From Panulirus ornatus (lineage: Eukaryota > Arthropoda > Malacostraca > Decapoda > Palinuridae): a stretch of 64,000 bases of DNA. The DNA lies in NCBI RefSeq assembly GCF_036320965.1, contig NC_092234.1, positions 41,663,532 to 41,727,531 on the forward strand. The letters are read 5' to 3'. Position 1 is the first letter of the stretch. Each line of letters begins with the position of its first letter. The notes under the pieces are model-generated. The model was not told where the DNA came from, searched no databases, and was given only the letters and a program-made list of their open reading frames with translations. Positions 38,124 through 49,469 of this stretch are shown here, in pieces. The translations under genes were made by a program, and so were the position numbers.

Positions 38124-38946
38124 CTTGGGGGAAAGAGAGGGGCACCACTTAGAACACAGGCGTGCACAACACAGGAGGGAGACTTGAGGAAGGACGGATG
38201 AAGGAGGAAGACACCATACAGTAGGACTGGAAGGCTCACAACACTGCTGACCTATAAACGCAAACGCCATACAAGGGGGAGGATACGATGCATAGTGCGG
38301 TATGGAAGAGCCCCTTGTGCAGCAGCAGGGTCACTCAGCATCCATGTATGCATACGTCAGGTTATACACAAACGAGAGTAATACGAGGCTGCTGCGCAGA
38401 AGCAAACCAAACAGAACGCAGAGTATTCCAACAAAATCACATCAGAGAAAAGGAAAGACGAGATGAAATACTAATGATCGTAATAATTAAGAGAAGGCAT
38501 CAAGGGAAGGCGGGTATACATCATGGGAAGGTAGGTAGATATGAGACTGAAATAAATCGATGGACAAAGAACTGATAAGAAGAATGCAAAAGATAAACGT
38601 CAAATTGACGATAGTCTGAGCAGTTTCCAGAAAAGATGGTAACAGAGGATGACGAATGTACAGACCCGGGAATAAATCCTGGTGTAATGTACGATTATAT
38701 CTTGACGTAGCCCATACAAACGAAAACACACCTGGGAAACACACTGAAGTAAATCCGTGAGAACAAAGTCAGAGAAACGTAAAGTAATACGACAGGAATG
38801 ACGGAAGGACACCATAAAGATAACGCCATAACAGACCAAGTCGAGGATTTGCCCAAAACAAACATTTCTTTTCGTTCACATTTCGTAGTGAAGTGGCGGC
38901 ACGATCGCTCAGACCAGACGTGTACAGCGGAGGACGACGATCCTGC

Positions 38947-39031
<85 letters not shown>

Positions 39032-39664
39032 AGCCGGGACCTTGTGTGGTTCGCTCAAACTGCAGGCCAACTTTTACGCCAGACTCGAGCGCAGTTACAG
39101 GCGTTACATGTATCGGGGTATGTGTTACAGAGGACGGGTGACGTGTTTCTAGGTGACGGGTTATGTATAACAGGTGACGTGTGCTGTGCTGAAGTTGACG
39201 GGTGATGTTCTAAGGGTGATGAGTTATGGGTGATGATGGGTGATGCGTTGCGGGTAATGATGGGTGATGCGTTACGGGTGATGATGGGTGATGCGGTCAT
39301 GAGGTTTAATGCCTCATGCACAACCTCACCATCGACCTCTCGCCACCTCACCAGAGGACACGCCTCTAGGTGACGCGAGTCTACACCAACACAGTGTTTA
39401 CCCACAGGTGTTATCATCAGTCAATGAATTAACATACCACAATTCTACCTTCAGAAAATATTAACGTGCCAAGTAAATAATGCCGCACCACCTGCAAAAC
39501 GAGAAAAATTGAGTAAGTTTGAACACTAAAATGAGGAAGATAAACTGCTGAAATAAGAGGAAATGTATATTAGGATACAAGAGGGATATCAGAATACAAG
39601 TGGTGGTCTGAGTGGCAGAGCAGGTGACCATCAGATAAGGAGGTATTGGCTCAGTCTATCGTAC
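38124..39664 (-). other. Intron between 4.22 and 4.23
   Basis: A (GA)n run of about 40 units lies at 38949-39028, and 39125-39298 holds degenerate gggtgatgcgttacgg repeats. Open frames over the GA run are artefacts. No exon is visible. Confidence 0.7.
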
Positions 39665-39826
39665 CATAGTTGGTGGAGGCCACGTAAGAGCGGCCCTCCA
39701 GGTCCTCCCAGGCCTGCACGCTGACGAAGTCGGCCACGAAGGACGGGATAACGCACTTAAATATGGCCGAGTTGCCCTTGAGTACACTCTCGTCTAGCAC
39801 TTGGGTCAAATAGCCCTGAGACACGA
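39665..39826 (-). CDS. Dscam: Dscam exon 4.22 (Ig2 N-terminal half)
   Basis: 162 nt; opens VVSQGYLTQVLDESVLKGN, with IFKCVIPSFVADFV, VQAWEDLEG, end ASTNYG. Acceptor gttctctctcag, donor GTACGA. Near relative of 4.21 and 4.23. Acceptor-like motifs follow at about 39548 and 39492 (gttttgcag|gtgg). Confidence 0.93.
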
Positions 39827-40220
39827 CTGAGAGAGAACAGGGCATGAGACACACATGGTGATCACCAGAGGGAGCGGGGAGCACACACACACACACAAAT
39901 GGAGGTGATGAGCATTATACATATTTATATGATGGAAGAAAAAGACGGGTGTCTTGCCCTTCGGGTTCCTCTAGCCTCCCCGCGTGTCCTGGTGGCCACC
40001 AGGACACGCAGGGTCGCCTCCTCCTGCCCTGGACCTCCTGACTGTAGCCATCCATCGCCCCCTTTAAGGGTAAATGACGAACGAAGAGAGAAAGCGGGGG
40101 GGAAATGAGATGAAATAGTTGTGAGACCACAATAAGAGGAGGTAAACATACTCCTGGTGAAGCAGAGGTAGGATTAACCTGCACTTGTGACACACGTAAC
40201 TCCAGCCAAACACCCATTAC
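39827..40220 (-). other. Intron between 4.21 and 4.22
   Basis: An inverted pair of ctggtggccaccag-like words lies at about 39988-40003 (cgtgtcctggtgg / ccaccaggacacg), able to fold as a perfect 13-bp hairpin in the transcript. No exon is visible. Confidence 0.6.
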
Positions 40221-40382
40221 CATAGTTCGGTGATGGGTAGTACGACCTGCCCTCCCCATCCTCCCACGAGTTAACACTGACGAAGTCGGCGACGAAGGAG
40301 GGAATCAGGCACTTGAGTATGGCCGAGTTGCCCTTGAGGACGCTCTCGTCTACCACTTGAGTCACGTACCCCTGGGGAACCA
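40221..40382 (-). CDS. Dscam: Dscam exon 4.21 (Ig2 N-terminal half)
   Basis: 162 nt; opens VVPQGYVTQVVDESVLKGN, with ILKCLIPSFVADFV, VNSW (asparagine for Q), EDGEG loop, end PSPNYG. Acceptor gttttttttcctag is the strongest pyrimidine tract in the cluster; donor GTAATG. Confidence 0.93.
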
Positions 40383-40746
40383 CTAGGAAAAAAAACACTG
40401 ACGTCACATTCACGGAACCCAATCTACACGTATACGACGCCATCTTACGTGTTAACACCCTCATTCAGTGTCAGGGCCGTGAGGAAGGGCGACCTGCACT
40501 TAATGAGGAATAACATCTTAAGTGAAAACAAATGCCTACCGTGTGTGTGTGTGTGTGTGTGTGTTTTCAGAATGAGCAGAGGAAATAAGGACCAGAAAGA
40601 CGATTAAAACATTAACTTTTCCTCTTAATTTGTGGCAATTTCTAGAATCCTGAAAGAGAAAGAGAGAGAAATGATTAACCAGAGCTGGAGGAGGAGATGA
40701 TGATGTTTGTTAGTAGCGGGAGGTAAAGGTATGGCAGCAGTATTAC

Positions 40747-40908
40747 CATAATTATGGGTGGGGTAGTAGGCTCTGCCCTGCTCGTCCAGCCAGGACTGCA
40801 CGCTGACGAAGTCGGCCACGAAGGACGGGATGACACACTTGAGGATGGCAGAGTTGCCCTTCAGCACATCCTCGTCATGCACTCGGGTCTTGTACTCCTG
40901 CGTCACCA
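40747..40908 (-). CDS. Dscam: Dscam exon 4.20 (Ig2 N-terminal half)
   Basis: 162 nt; opens VVTQEYKTRVHDEDVLKGN, with ILKCVIPSFVADFV, VQSW, end PTHNYG. Acceptor cacttgtctcaag (AAG), donor GTAATA. First member of a proximal subfamily (4.20-4.24) in which VIRGN is replaced by VLxGN and the preceding residues read DE. Confidence 0.93.
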
Positions 40909-41390
40909 CTTGAGACAAGTGTGAGGGATTTGTTAGTCTGGTGACTGGAGTACTGAACACCTCCACCCTAACTAGATAGTGACCCGACCCTACCACGATG
41001 CGTGACGTGCTGGGGTGAGGGTGTGTGTCAGGGGGAGAGAGGCGACACGATGGTGCACAGTGTATGACGTGTTCAAGGACAGGGAAGAAACGGCGCTTAT
41101 ATAAAAGACAAGAGGTCCTGTGGAGGGAAATCAGCTCACACATTGAACAATAACATTAAACCTCCGACTTAAAGTATAATTTGCCTCATACCATTCGTTA
41201 GTTCGTTAGATAAAGTCAATTACAATCAGCGATATAATCAGAACCTGAAAGATAAGGAAAGATACTGAGGAACATGGAGAGAATATCATAACTAATGAAA
41301 AATATCTGGAAATGAGAAAGAAATAAAGTGAGTGAGGATGTTTTTCTGAAAATTTTAATTAATGAAGAACTTGGAGGAAGATGTCATTAC
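40909..41390 (-). other. Intron between 4.19 and 4.20
   Basis: Apart from the acceptor-like motifs near 41346 and 41245, nothing is recognised. Confidence 0.5.
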
Positions 41391-41555
41391 CATAATTTGT
41401 ATTGCTCGGATAATACATCGTGCCCTCGGAATCAACCCAGGACTGTACGGTGACGAAGTCGGCGACGAAGGAGGGGATCTCGCACTTCATGATGGCCGAG
41501 TTGCCCAGGATGACGTACTCCTTGTCTGCGTCACTCTCATAATCCTGGGCAACCA
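41391..41555 (-). CDS. Dscam: Dscam exon 4.19 (Ig2 N-terminal half)
   Basis: 165 nt; opens VVAQDYESDADKEYVILGN (L for R), with IMKCEIPSFVADFV, TVQSW, end PSNTNYG. Acceptor cgatccccag, donor GTAATG. Last of the CEIPSF-type group. Acceptor-like motifs follow at about 41346 and 41245 (ctttcag|gttc). Confidence 0.93.
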
Positions 41556-42961
41556 CTGGGGATCGAAGCCACACACATCACTTGTATTATTCAACCATAC
41601 ACCCCACACTACCACTCCACCACCACTACGGCCGGGGTGGTAGTGGTACAGTAATACACATATACACACACACCTGGCAGAGTTCGCGAGACACACGTGT
41701 TGGTGTGTGAGGTGAGGTGAGGTGAGGTGAGGTGAGGCACCGCTCGATGATCACACACGAGCAACGCTCTCATGTTCTTGTGCCTCCCACACCCCCTACC
41801 CTCATGACGCACGTAAGACGCGGAGAGAAGAATAGAAGGAAGGATTCGATTTATAGATTAGGAAGATCTTCATGAAAAAGGAAATGGAAAGAAAGAAAAT
41901 TACATGTGAAAATTATAAAAAGAATAAATAAAAAGACCAACTGAAAAGCCTTGGAGCGCACATTACTCCCAGCCGCTTGAAGTTGACAACAACAACGGCG
42001 GCCATGTTTACCGACCCGGGCGGGCGGGCGGGCGAGGGAGCCCAGGGAATATCTCACCTGAACACCACCCTCATCAAGGAGACGCGTCACTCTCTCGTCT
42101 CGCGCCCCGCAACACTCTACGTCACCTCGTAACAATACCAGAGTCCAAAATTACACAAAGGAAAGACAAAATACACGTTTACTACGAAATTACTCCCTCC
42201 AGCACTAGGCTTACGGCGCGACGCGTCGGTGCGACCCGACGGTCCGAGGCTTAGCATATACCTCTCAAGTTAACGTACTCAGTGATCGTACCATCTTCCC
42301 TACGGATCGTACCGTCGTGCTTTGTAACTGTACCGTCGCGATAATGGGATTAAAGATTCATATCGGCAGATGTAGGAGCGTAGCGAAAAGCTCAAAGGAA
42401 TTTAGTAACGGCAGATGACGACCATCCACTGGGGAAGGTCAAGCAGCACCTGCTGGCGCACGGGAGAACACAGGTGTACCTGGCGGGCAGCGAGAAACTG
42501 TACCTGGTCATGATGTAGCGCATTATAATGTCTTTCAAGAGATAACTACAGAGCGAGCGAATTAATGATATGTTAACATCTAAAACGAAAATGGAGTTTT
42601 GGAAGTGTCTGGCAACCGCTGGAGGTACATTTAAAATGCGACTAAGTCTAGATGCGAAAATCTAATTAACGCAGGTAATATTTCCCAGGATTTAAATTGT
42701 ATGTGATGAGAAATGGGACGTCTCTGGTATTACGGGTTGGGTAAGGGAGAAGACACGTCCTGACGACGGAGAGGACACGTCCTGACGACGGAGGCCACGT
42801 CCTGGCGGCGGAGGCCACGTCCTGGCGGCGGAGGGGACACAGACCCCCTCCCCATCTGCCGACCCGCTCAGTTTGTGTCATGTTTATTACCGTCCAGTGT
42901 TGACGATATGGTCTTCCTGCTTCCTATTTCTCAGCAGAAGAAATCAACATAACAGCCAAAC

Positions 42962-42963
<2 letters not shown>
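41556..42963 (-). other. Intron between 4.18 and 4.19, distal part
   Basis: A short (GGTGA)n run lies at about 41708-41737. A degenerate copy of the dispersed GTACGACC/GGTCGTAC repeat lies near 42288-42345. 42760-42840 holds three to four copies of a 19-20-nt unit containing gaggccacgtcctggcgg. No exon is visible. Confidence 0.6.

Positions 42964-43036
<73 letters not shown>
42964..43036 (+). repeat. (AAT)n microsatellite
   Basis: About 24 AAT/ATA repeats with one interruption; the poly-asparagine open frame it creates is not a gene. Confidence 0.97.
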
Positions 43037-43037
<1 letters not shown>

Positions 43038-43257
43038 CTCAAACAAATAAATTTTAAACATTTTCTACGCTCGAAAAAAGAAAAAATAATCTAAAACATT
43101 AATAGATAAAAAAAGACTTTTACATTATGTATACAAGGAAATTACATCGACATAAATGAAAAAAATAAATTGGAAGGAAAAATCTAAAACAAATACCGTA
43201 TTTAAACAAATCCCAAACTTAAAAATAAACATTGCGACCACGGAAGAAAATATATAT

Positions 43258-43263
43258 ATGGAA

Positions 43264-43330
<67 letters not shown>
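43258..43330 (+). repeat. (TA)n microsatellite
   Basis: About 35 TA repeats in the intron between 4.18 and 4.19. Confidence 0.97.
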
Positions 43331-43331
<1 letters not shown>

Positions 43332-43795
43332 CTCCAGATTCAGTTTTCATCATACGTCACGATCCCCGTTTTCTTCCCATCACAAGTTGATCAGCGAACA
43401 CGTAACGCGCGGGAGGCGAATGGAGGTCCCAGGGGGTAAGAAGGGCGGGAAATCTCCCTAACGCCAGGGAAATTCCGTTAAGCCGTCAGGGAAATATGTG
43501 GGGAAACTGATCTCGCCAGGGAAGGGCATCTCTACCAAAAGCTCAGCAGCGGCGGAACAACACATAGACAAGTCAATACATCATTTGACACAAGACAACA
43601 AGTTAGTCAGAGGAAACATCATTTATTACCCCGAGGCAGCCATGTAACACTAGCCTAGCACTTCAACAACACCTGAGGGAAACAGAAACTGTTAATTCTA
43701 GAAGGAAACAAGTTTTTACGTGCACCTGGAAGAGAAGGAGTGTGATTACTGTGATCTGCTGGACTGTGGGAGGGAGTGAGCGTGTGGCATATTAC

Positions 43796-43957
43796 CATAA
43801 TTGTCAGTTGGGTAATAGGAGTGGCCCTCAGAGTCCGTCCACGACTGAACACTCACGAAGTCAGCGATGAAGGAGGGAATCTTGCACTTGACCACTATGG
43901 AATTACCCCGGATCACGTACTCGTTCTCCGCCTCCGTCTGGTAATTCTGTGCCACCA
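43796..43957 (-). CDS. Dscam: Dscam exon 4.18 (Ig2 N-terminal half)
   Basis: 162 nt; opens VVAQNYQTEAENEYVIRGN, then SIVVKCKIPSFIADFV (two departures from the consensus SAIxKCxIPSFVADFV), VQSW, end PTDNYG. Acceptor cctcaccccag, donor GTAATA. Acceptor-like motifs follow at about 43726 (ttccag|gtgc) and 43673. Confidence 0.93.
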
Positions 43958-44488
43958 CTGGGGTGAGGGTGTGAGGGAGGCAACGGTGAGTGTGTGAGGG
44001 AGGCAACAATGAGTGTGTGTGGAAGGGAACAGTGAGTGTGTAAGGGAGGGAACAGTAGCATCAACACACCACACCACACCCTGGCTACCCTTCCTCCCTC
44101 CCAGCCACAGGAACTGCTCACGGGTCACCACCCAGAGCCAGACTGTTATCAGAATCAATGGCTTGAAGATCATGGTTTTCCCAGTGTTCACATTACGAGC
44201 GTGTTAGCCATGAAGAGGCCAGTACCGCAAGAGATGGCGTAAACCGAGTACAGCGACAGAAAAACTCGCGAGGTTTACCGTGTGCAAATACGTAATAAAA
44301 CTGCCGGTAATACCCTGTGAAAACCCAGAGAAGTTATGATCTTTTAATGAAAAGTAAATCCTGTAAAGATAGAGAGAGAGGGGGAGCATCAATACATCCT
44401 GGAAGTGAAAGGTTTACAGTTATTCTGTCGGCCCCAGAAACCATCAGGCTACCCCAGCATGCCCCACACCAACGCTCACATGGATTAC
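43958..44488 (-). other. Intron between 4.17 and 4.18
   Basis: 43960-44050 holds two to three degenerate copies of a 30-nt unit with gtgtgagggaggcaac. The rest shows nothing recognisable. Confidence 0.55.
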
Positions 44489-44650
44489 CATAGTTGTGGC
44501 TTGGGTAGTAGTTCCTGCCCTCAGAATCCACCCACGCCTGAATACTGACGAAGTCGGCCACGAAGGAGGGGATTTTGCACTTGAGGATGGCCGAGTTGCC
44601 CCGGATCACGTTCTCAGACTCAGCCTCCAGCAGGTAAGACTGTGAGATCA
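44489..44650 (-). CDS. Dscam: Dscam exon 4.17 (Ig2 N-terminal half)
   Basis: 162 nt; opens VISQSYLLEAESENVIRGN (isoleucine where most have V), with ILKCKIPSFVADFV, SIQAW, end PSHNYG. Acceptor tggttattag has a weak pyrimidine tract; donor GTAATC. Confidence 0.92.
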
Positions 44651-44980
44651 CTAATAACCATACGAGTGTTACTATCTAGTGCTGATGACCTAGCAACACT
44701 AACTCAACCACAACAACCACGCTAAACCACACTACAGCTTCCTCAACACAACCATATGATCGCTTCATACATATTAACACAGAGTTCAATACAAATCTGG
44801 CATGGGTTTACAGAACCAGAACAGTACATACGAGCTGGAAAGAAAAATGACATGATTCACCTGGAAAGGAATTGAGTGTAAGAGTGACTTCCATCCTGAC
44901 TGCCTGCAAGAGAAGGATCTACGTGAGTAAAGTGTCCTGGAAGAGAAGGATCCCCGAGATATGAGTGCCCGTTGCTTTAC

Positions 44981-45145
44981 CATAAGAATGAGGGGAAGGA
45001 TAGAAGACCCGCCCTTCGGAGTCCACCCAGGCCTGTACGCTGACGAAGTCGGCCACGAAGGAGGGGATCTCGCACTTGATGATGGCCGAGTTGCCCCGGA
45101 TGACATGTTCGTTGTCAGCCTCTATCTGGTAGGACTGAGGCACCA
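44981..45145 (-). CDS. Dscam: Dscam exon 4.16 (Ig2 N-terminal half)
   Basis: 165 nt, one codon longer than most; opens VVPQSYQIEADNEHVIRGN, with IIKCEIPSFVADFV, VQAW, end PSPHSYG. Acceptor gtgcccctcag, donor GTAAAG. Four acceptor-like motifs follow at about 44937, 44904, 44861 (CAG|GT) and 44835, spaced 26-43 nt. Confidence 0.93.
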
Positions 45146-45428
45146 CTGAGGGGCACCAGGGGAAGGAGGTAAATCGTGAGACAATAAGACGTCGAGAGAA
45201 ACAAAGGACTTAGATGGGGGAACCAGGTAAACAAGGCTGGAACATAAATACACCACTGTGAAGAAAACGTTTACAGAATGAAGAACATTCGATTAATTCA
45301 TTAAATCATAAAGGAATATCCAAGTCAATAAATCTAAAAAAAAAAAAGGTTATATTAGTAAAACAAATATCTGAAATGGAATGATTCATTGTGATGAGAG
45401 GTGCTGGTGTGGGGTAGTCTGGCGTTAC

Positions 45429-45590
45429 CATATTGAGAGCTGGGATAGTAAACGTGGCCCTCGGAGTCGACCCAGGACTGCACGCTGACGAAGTCGGCGA
45501 CGAAGGAGGGGATCTCACACTTCATGATGGCAAAGTTGCCCTGGATGACGTTCTCGTTGTCTGCATCTATCTGGTAGGTCTGGGGCACCA
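45429..45590 (-). CDS. Dscam: Dscam exon 4.15 (Ig2 N-terminal half)
   Basis: 162 nt; opens VVPQTYQIDADNENVIQGN, with FAIMKCEIPSFVADFV, VQSW, end PSSQYG. Acceptor ggtggccctcag, donor GTAACG. The usual RGNSAI is QGNFAI here. Acceptor-like motifs follow at about 45371 and 45334. Confidence 0.93.
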
Positions 45591-45636
45591 CTGAGGGCCA
45601 CCATGGGAGGAGGTAAATAATAAGATAATAAGACGT

Positions 45637-45745
<109 letters not shown>

Positions 45746-45982
45746 CAGGCAGGACTCAGAAGGGGGAAGCAAGTAATCAAGCTCGAACATAAAAACATCG
45801 CTGATCAGTCATGAAGAAAGAAGGAAGAGAATAACAGATTAATGTAATAAATCATGAAGGAATATTAACTAACGTCATTAAACCTGAAAAATGAAAATGG
45901 TTCATATGAGTCCAATGAAGATCTGAAAAGCAACGACTCGTTATGATGAGAGGTGCTGGTGTGGGGTAGTGTCTGGCGTTAC

Positions 45983-46144
45983 CATATTGGGAGCTGGGAT
46001 AGTAAGCGTGGCCCTCGGAGTCCACCCAAGCCTGCACGCTGACGAAGTCGGCGACGAAGGAGGGGATCTCACACTTGATGATGGCAGAGTTGCCCCGGAT
46101 CACGTTCTGGTTGTGAGCCTCTAACTGGTAGGTCTGGGGCACCA
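45983..46144 (-). CDS. Dscam: Dscam exon 4.14 (Ig2 N-terminal half)
   Basis: 162 nt; opens VVPQTYQLEAHNQNVIRGN, with IIKCEIPSFVADFV, VQAW, end PSSQYG. Acceptor ggtgccccctcag, donor GTAACG. Acceptor-like motifs follow at about 45923 and 45884 (CAG|GT). Closest copy is 4.15. Confidence 0.93.
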
Positions 46145-46444
46145 CTGAGGGGGCACCAGGGGAGGAGGTAAACAGTGAGATAATAAAGCAAGAGAAAGAT
46201 AAACAAGCTTGGGAGGGGAGCTGCCCATAGCTGCAACATGAGGAAACGTGATTAATAACTCAACTGGTGAGGGAAGAAGGAATGGGGGGTCCTGATTACC
46301 AAAATGTGATGGATTAGAAAACGAAGGGAGGAAAGTAATTATACCTGAAAGAAGAAAGAGTTGCGTAAAGTCAACATGGTTCATCTGGAAGGGAATAAAA
46401 CCCAGTATGAGGACAGGTGGAGGAGGGGTAGTGTCTGGCGTTAC

Positions 46445-46606
46445 CATAGCGAGAGTTGGGATAGTAAGTGAGGCCGTCCGAGTCGACCCAGGACTGCACG
46501 CTGACGAAGTCGGCGACGAAGGAGGGGATCTCACACTTGATGATGGCAGAGTTGCCCCGGATGACGTTCTGGGTGAGAGCCTCCAGGTGGTAGGACTGGT
46601 GCACCA
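46445..46606 (-). CDS. Dscam: Dscam exon 4.13 (Ig2 N-terminal half)
   Basis: 162 nt; opens VVHQSYHLEALTQNVIRGN, with IIKCEIPSFVADFV, VQSW, end PNSRYG. Acceptor cctccctggcag, donor GTAACG. The downstream intron shares the ggggtagtgtctggcgtt block with 4.14. Acceptor-like motifs end at about 46385 and 46345 (the latter ttcttctttcag|gtat). Confidence 0.93.
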
Positions 46607-46955
46607 CTGCCAGGGAGGCAGGAGTCAGTAAGGACACAGCACCAGCAGGCAGTACCCAACTAATCTCAAAAACATCTCATAACACGAGAGAGCGAGGAAA
46701 AGAGGCACACAAACGTACCATTTCGCAAACAATGATTAACGAATCCGCAAAAGACATTTCAATAAAACCTGCTGAACTCTTGGGAGGAGGAGGAGGAGGG
46801 GAAACAGTGTTAAAGTGCCTGAAAGTCATAGAATATTCCATTAGCAAACCGCCATCTGAAAGGGTAAAACCAACACACCCGCCATATAGGCATATCATTA
46901 GCTACGGAGGGCAACCGTTGTGTACATAATTCATGTGTGGCGCCGCCTGGATTAC

Positions 46956-47117
46956 CATAATGATCGTCGCGGTAGTAGAGGCGGCCGTCGGAGTCTACCC
47001 AAGACTGGACTGACACGAAGTCGGCCACGTAGGAGGGAATCTCACACTTGATGATGGCAGAGTTGCCCCGGATCACGTACTCGTTGTCTGCCTCCGCCTG
47101 GTAGGTCTGGGGCACCA
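46956..47117 (-). CDS. Dscam: Dscam exon 4.12 (Ig2 N-terminal half)
   Basis: 162 nt; opens VVPQTYQAEADNEYVIRGN, with IIKCEIPSYVADFV, VQSW and a charged end YYRDDHYG. Acceptor ccccacccaccag, donor GTAATC. First of a compact array of six copies (4.12-4.17) spaced about 450-550 nt. Confidence 0.93.
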
Positions 47118-47589
47118 CTGGTGGGTGGGGAAGGTACTACAGTTACCACCTGATACAACCTCCAAACCAGAGGGCTCACACGACCGTGATCAAGAAAGGG
47201 GAAGCAGCAACGGCCTCTACGTACAGACCAGAGACCAGCTCAGGCAAGTGCAGAGGGAGGAACAAGACGACAGAAGGAAGAGCATTAGCCGCAACATGTT
47301 ACTACACCAGTGAGCCATGCGTCACTACATGTGAGGAGGAGGAGGAGGACGACGACCACTGCCTCACTGCCTCACACCCTGCCAGGCAGAGCTGGTCAGG
47401 TGTGGAGGAAAACACCAACTGAGCCTGGGACACGAGCATACAGCAAGGCTCCCCACCCCATCAGGCAAGAGAGCTGACCACAACGCAGGAGATACTATAA
47501 TGTACAGGTCAGAGCACCTTGATGTGATCACCCCTAAATCAAACGTTCGCTTTGGTTCCAGCAATGACTATATCTCACATTAAATATAT
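47118..47589 (-). other. Intron upstream of exon 4.12
   Basis: No exon is visible; a short gaggaggagg run near 47332. Nothing else is recognised. Confidence 0.5.
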
Positions 47590-47825
47590 CACCTGAAAAA
47601 GAAATAAACTAGACTGATCAGTAGATAAAACATTCCTGAAAAGGAACGAAGAATTATTTTGGTATGGAGGAATGAAACTCTGAAACTGAGGGAGGGGATT
47701 GTGAAAAATATTATCCTAAAACGAAGAGATCCAAGACATTAGAAACCTCAGACACCACACATTAGCACTTCCTATGATGCTATCAGTACACGAGATACAC
47801 GTCTGAAAGACGAAGAAACGAAATT
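47590..47825 (-). promoter_or_regulatory. Ladder of acceptor-like motifs downstream of exon 4.11
   Basis: The clearest ladder. Transcript-strand polypyrimidine-AG motifs end at 47803, 47716, 47680, 47636 and 47593, separated by 87, 36, 44 and 43 nt. The last reads tttctttttcag|gtgat, an AG|GT junction. No exon-like frame follows any of them. A role as decoy acceptors, recursive splice points or selector elements is inference. Confidence 0.5.
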
Positions 47826-47899
47826 AGCAGCCAGGAGGAAGGTCGTCCTTATCTACCTCCCCCAGCCTGGCAGGATCACACCGCGGGACCCATCATTAC

Positions 47900-48061
47900 C
47901 ATAATTCTCAGTGGGGTAAATGGTGGTGCCGTCGTCCGCCACCCAGGCCTGCACGCTGACGAAGTCGGCCACGAAGGACGGGATGTTGCACTTGAGGATG
48001 GCCGAGTTGCCCCGGATGATGTACTCGGTGAGAACCTCTGCTGAGTATATCTGGGGCACCA
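47900..48061 (-). CDS. Dscam: Dscam exon 4.11 (Ig2 N-terminal half)
   Basis: 162 nt; opens VVPQIYSAEVLTEYIIRGN (isoleucine in place of the V of EYVIRGN), with ILKCNIPSFVADFV, VQAW, ADDG loop and TENYG end. Acceptor ccttcctcggcag, donor GTAATG. It sits at the boundary between the CNIPSF-type distal group (4.1-4.11) and the CEIPSF-type middle group. Confidence 0.93.
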
Positions 48062-49036
48062 CTGCCGAGGAAGGAGAGTCACCACCAGGGAGGGTCAGTA
48101 AACATGGTCACCAGGGGGAACAGTCACCAGTCACCAAGATATTACAATACAGAAACATTTAGGTCAGTCACCAGAGAGTCAGCTCTGCCCTGGGGCAGGA
48201 AAGTGTCAAGGGTTGTGGATGGCGGGACGGGAACTCACACAAGACGAGTGAGTGAGTGAGTGAGCGAGTGGCGAGTACATGAGCATACAAGAATCGAGAA
48301 GTGGATGCGAGATGAGTGAAGCACCCTAAGATGGTTGAGGAAGTGGTGATGACATGAGTATGTGCAGGAATCGTGAGGTGGACGGGTGTGGCGCACAGTG
48401 AACGGCTGAAGCCAGGAGCCACAGCTACAGAGGGGACCTCAACCTCTGACGCACCGGCCACAACTTCCCAGGGAACGTGAAACCCTCGACCTACCGCTCG
48501 CTGGCGGCCGCAATACCTGGCCAGCTACCTCCTCACATCGAGGGATGACTGACTCTGTGTCGTGCAGGTCACCCCGGCAAGTTTATTGTGCACCATCCAT
48601 GCTCATCCTGTGACGGGTAGCGCAAAAGGGTCACAGGGAGTCAGAAAGGGTCTCACTTAGACCCCAGTGGAAGATCACACAAGCGGCCGAGCACGAGCCA
48701 GACTAACGAACGAAGCAGCTCTAGTTCCACGACCCGATCTGCCCCGCTACCCTGAGAGCCTACGTCTTGTGTACTTACAGAAAACGAGAATTTGAAATGA
48801 AATTAGCTTTCACAATAACGAAGTTTTTAATGGGGGGAAATCATCAAGCTCATGAGCTGATTAAATCATGATTTATATTCTGAAATGAAGATTATCATGT
48901 GTTATGTCCACCTGAAAGGGAAATACGAGATGTTACACATTCTTCCAAACACTGATAGAAATCTGGAAGGTAAACATAGATTATGTCCTGGAATGAGACA
49001 CAGAAATAGTTTCGTACGATCCATGAGCAGTTTTAC
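48062..49036 (-). other. Intron between 4.10 and 4.11
   Basis: No exon is visible. Transcript-strand polypyrimidine-AG motifs end at about 48988, 48963, 48912 (CAG|GT) and 48880. A short gagtgagt repeat lies near 48246. Confidence 0.55.
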
Positions 49037-49198
49037 CAAAGTCATTGCCATAGAAGTAAGTGTAGCCAACGTTGGAGACCCAGGACTGTACGCTGACGAA
49101 GTCGGCCACGAAAGAGGGGATGGCGCACTTGAAGATGGCCGAGTTGCCCCGGATCACGTACTCGTGGTACACGTCTGTCTGGTAGTCTTGGTGGACCA
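49037..49198 (-). CDS. Dscam: Dscam exon 4.10 (Ig2 N-terminal half)
   Basis: 162 nt; opens VVHQDYQTDVYHEYVIRGN, with IFKCAIPSFVADFV, VQSW and an unusual end YTYFYGNDFG in place of YYPxxNYG. Acceptor ggtgttgacag, donor GTAAAA. The divergent last ten residues change the loop that meets exon 5. Confidence 0.92.
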
Positions 49199-49469
49199 CT
49201 GTCAACACCACCAGCAGAGGGAGTTAGTGAGGGAAATGGTGGTGATGGTGGGGATGAAGGAAGCGGGTGACTGGTGGTGGTGGAAACGAGAGAAAATGTG
49301 TTGGTGAGAGACGACTGGTATAGTGGCAGTGAGGAAGACTGTGGCGCGGCGGAAGACGCGGCTTCTGTGGTGTTGGAGACCAGCGCCGCAGCAGTGAGGG
49401 AGGCAGGAGTTATGCTAATGAAGACAACGAGGGGGAGCGGCCAGGATAATGGCCAGCCTGATGGAGAGC

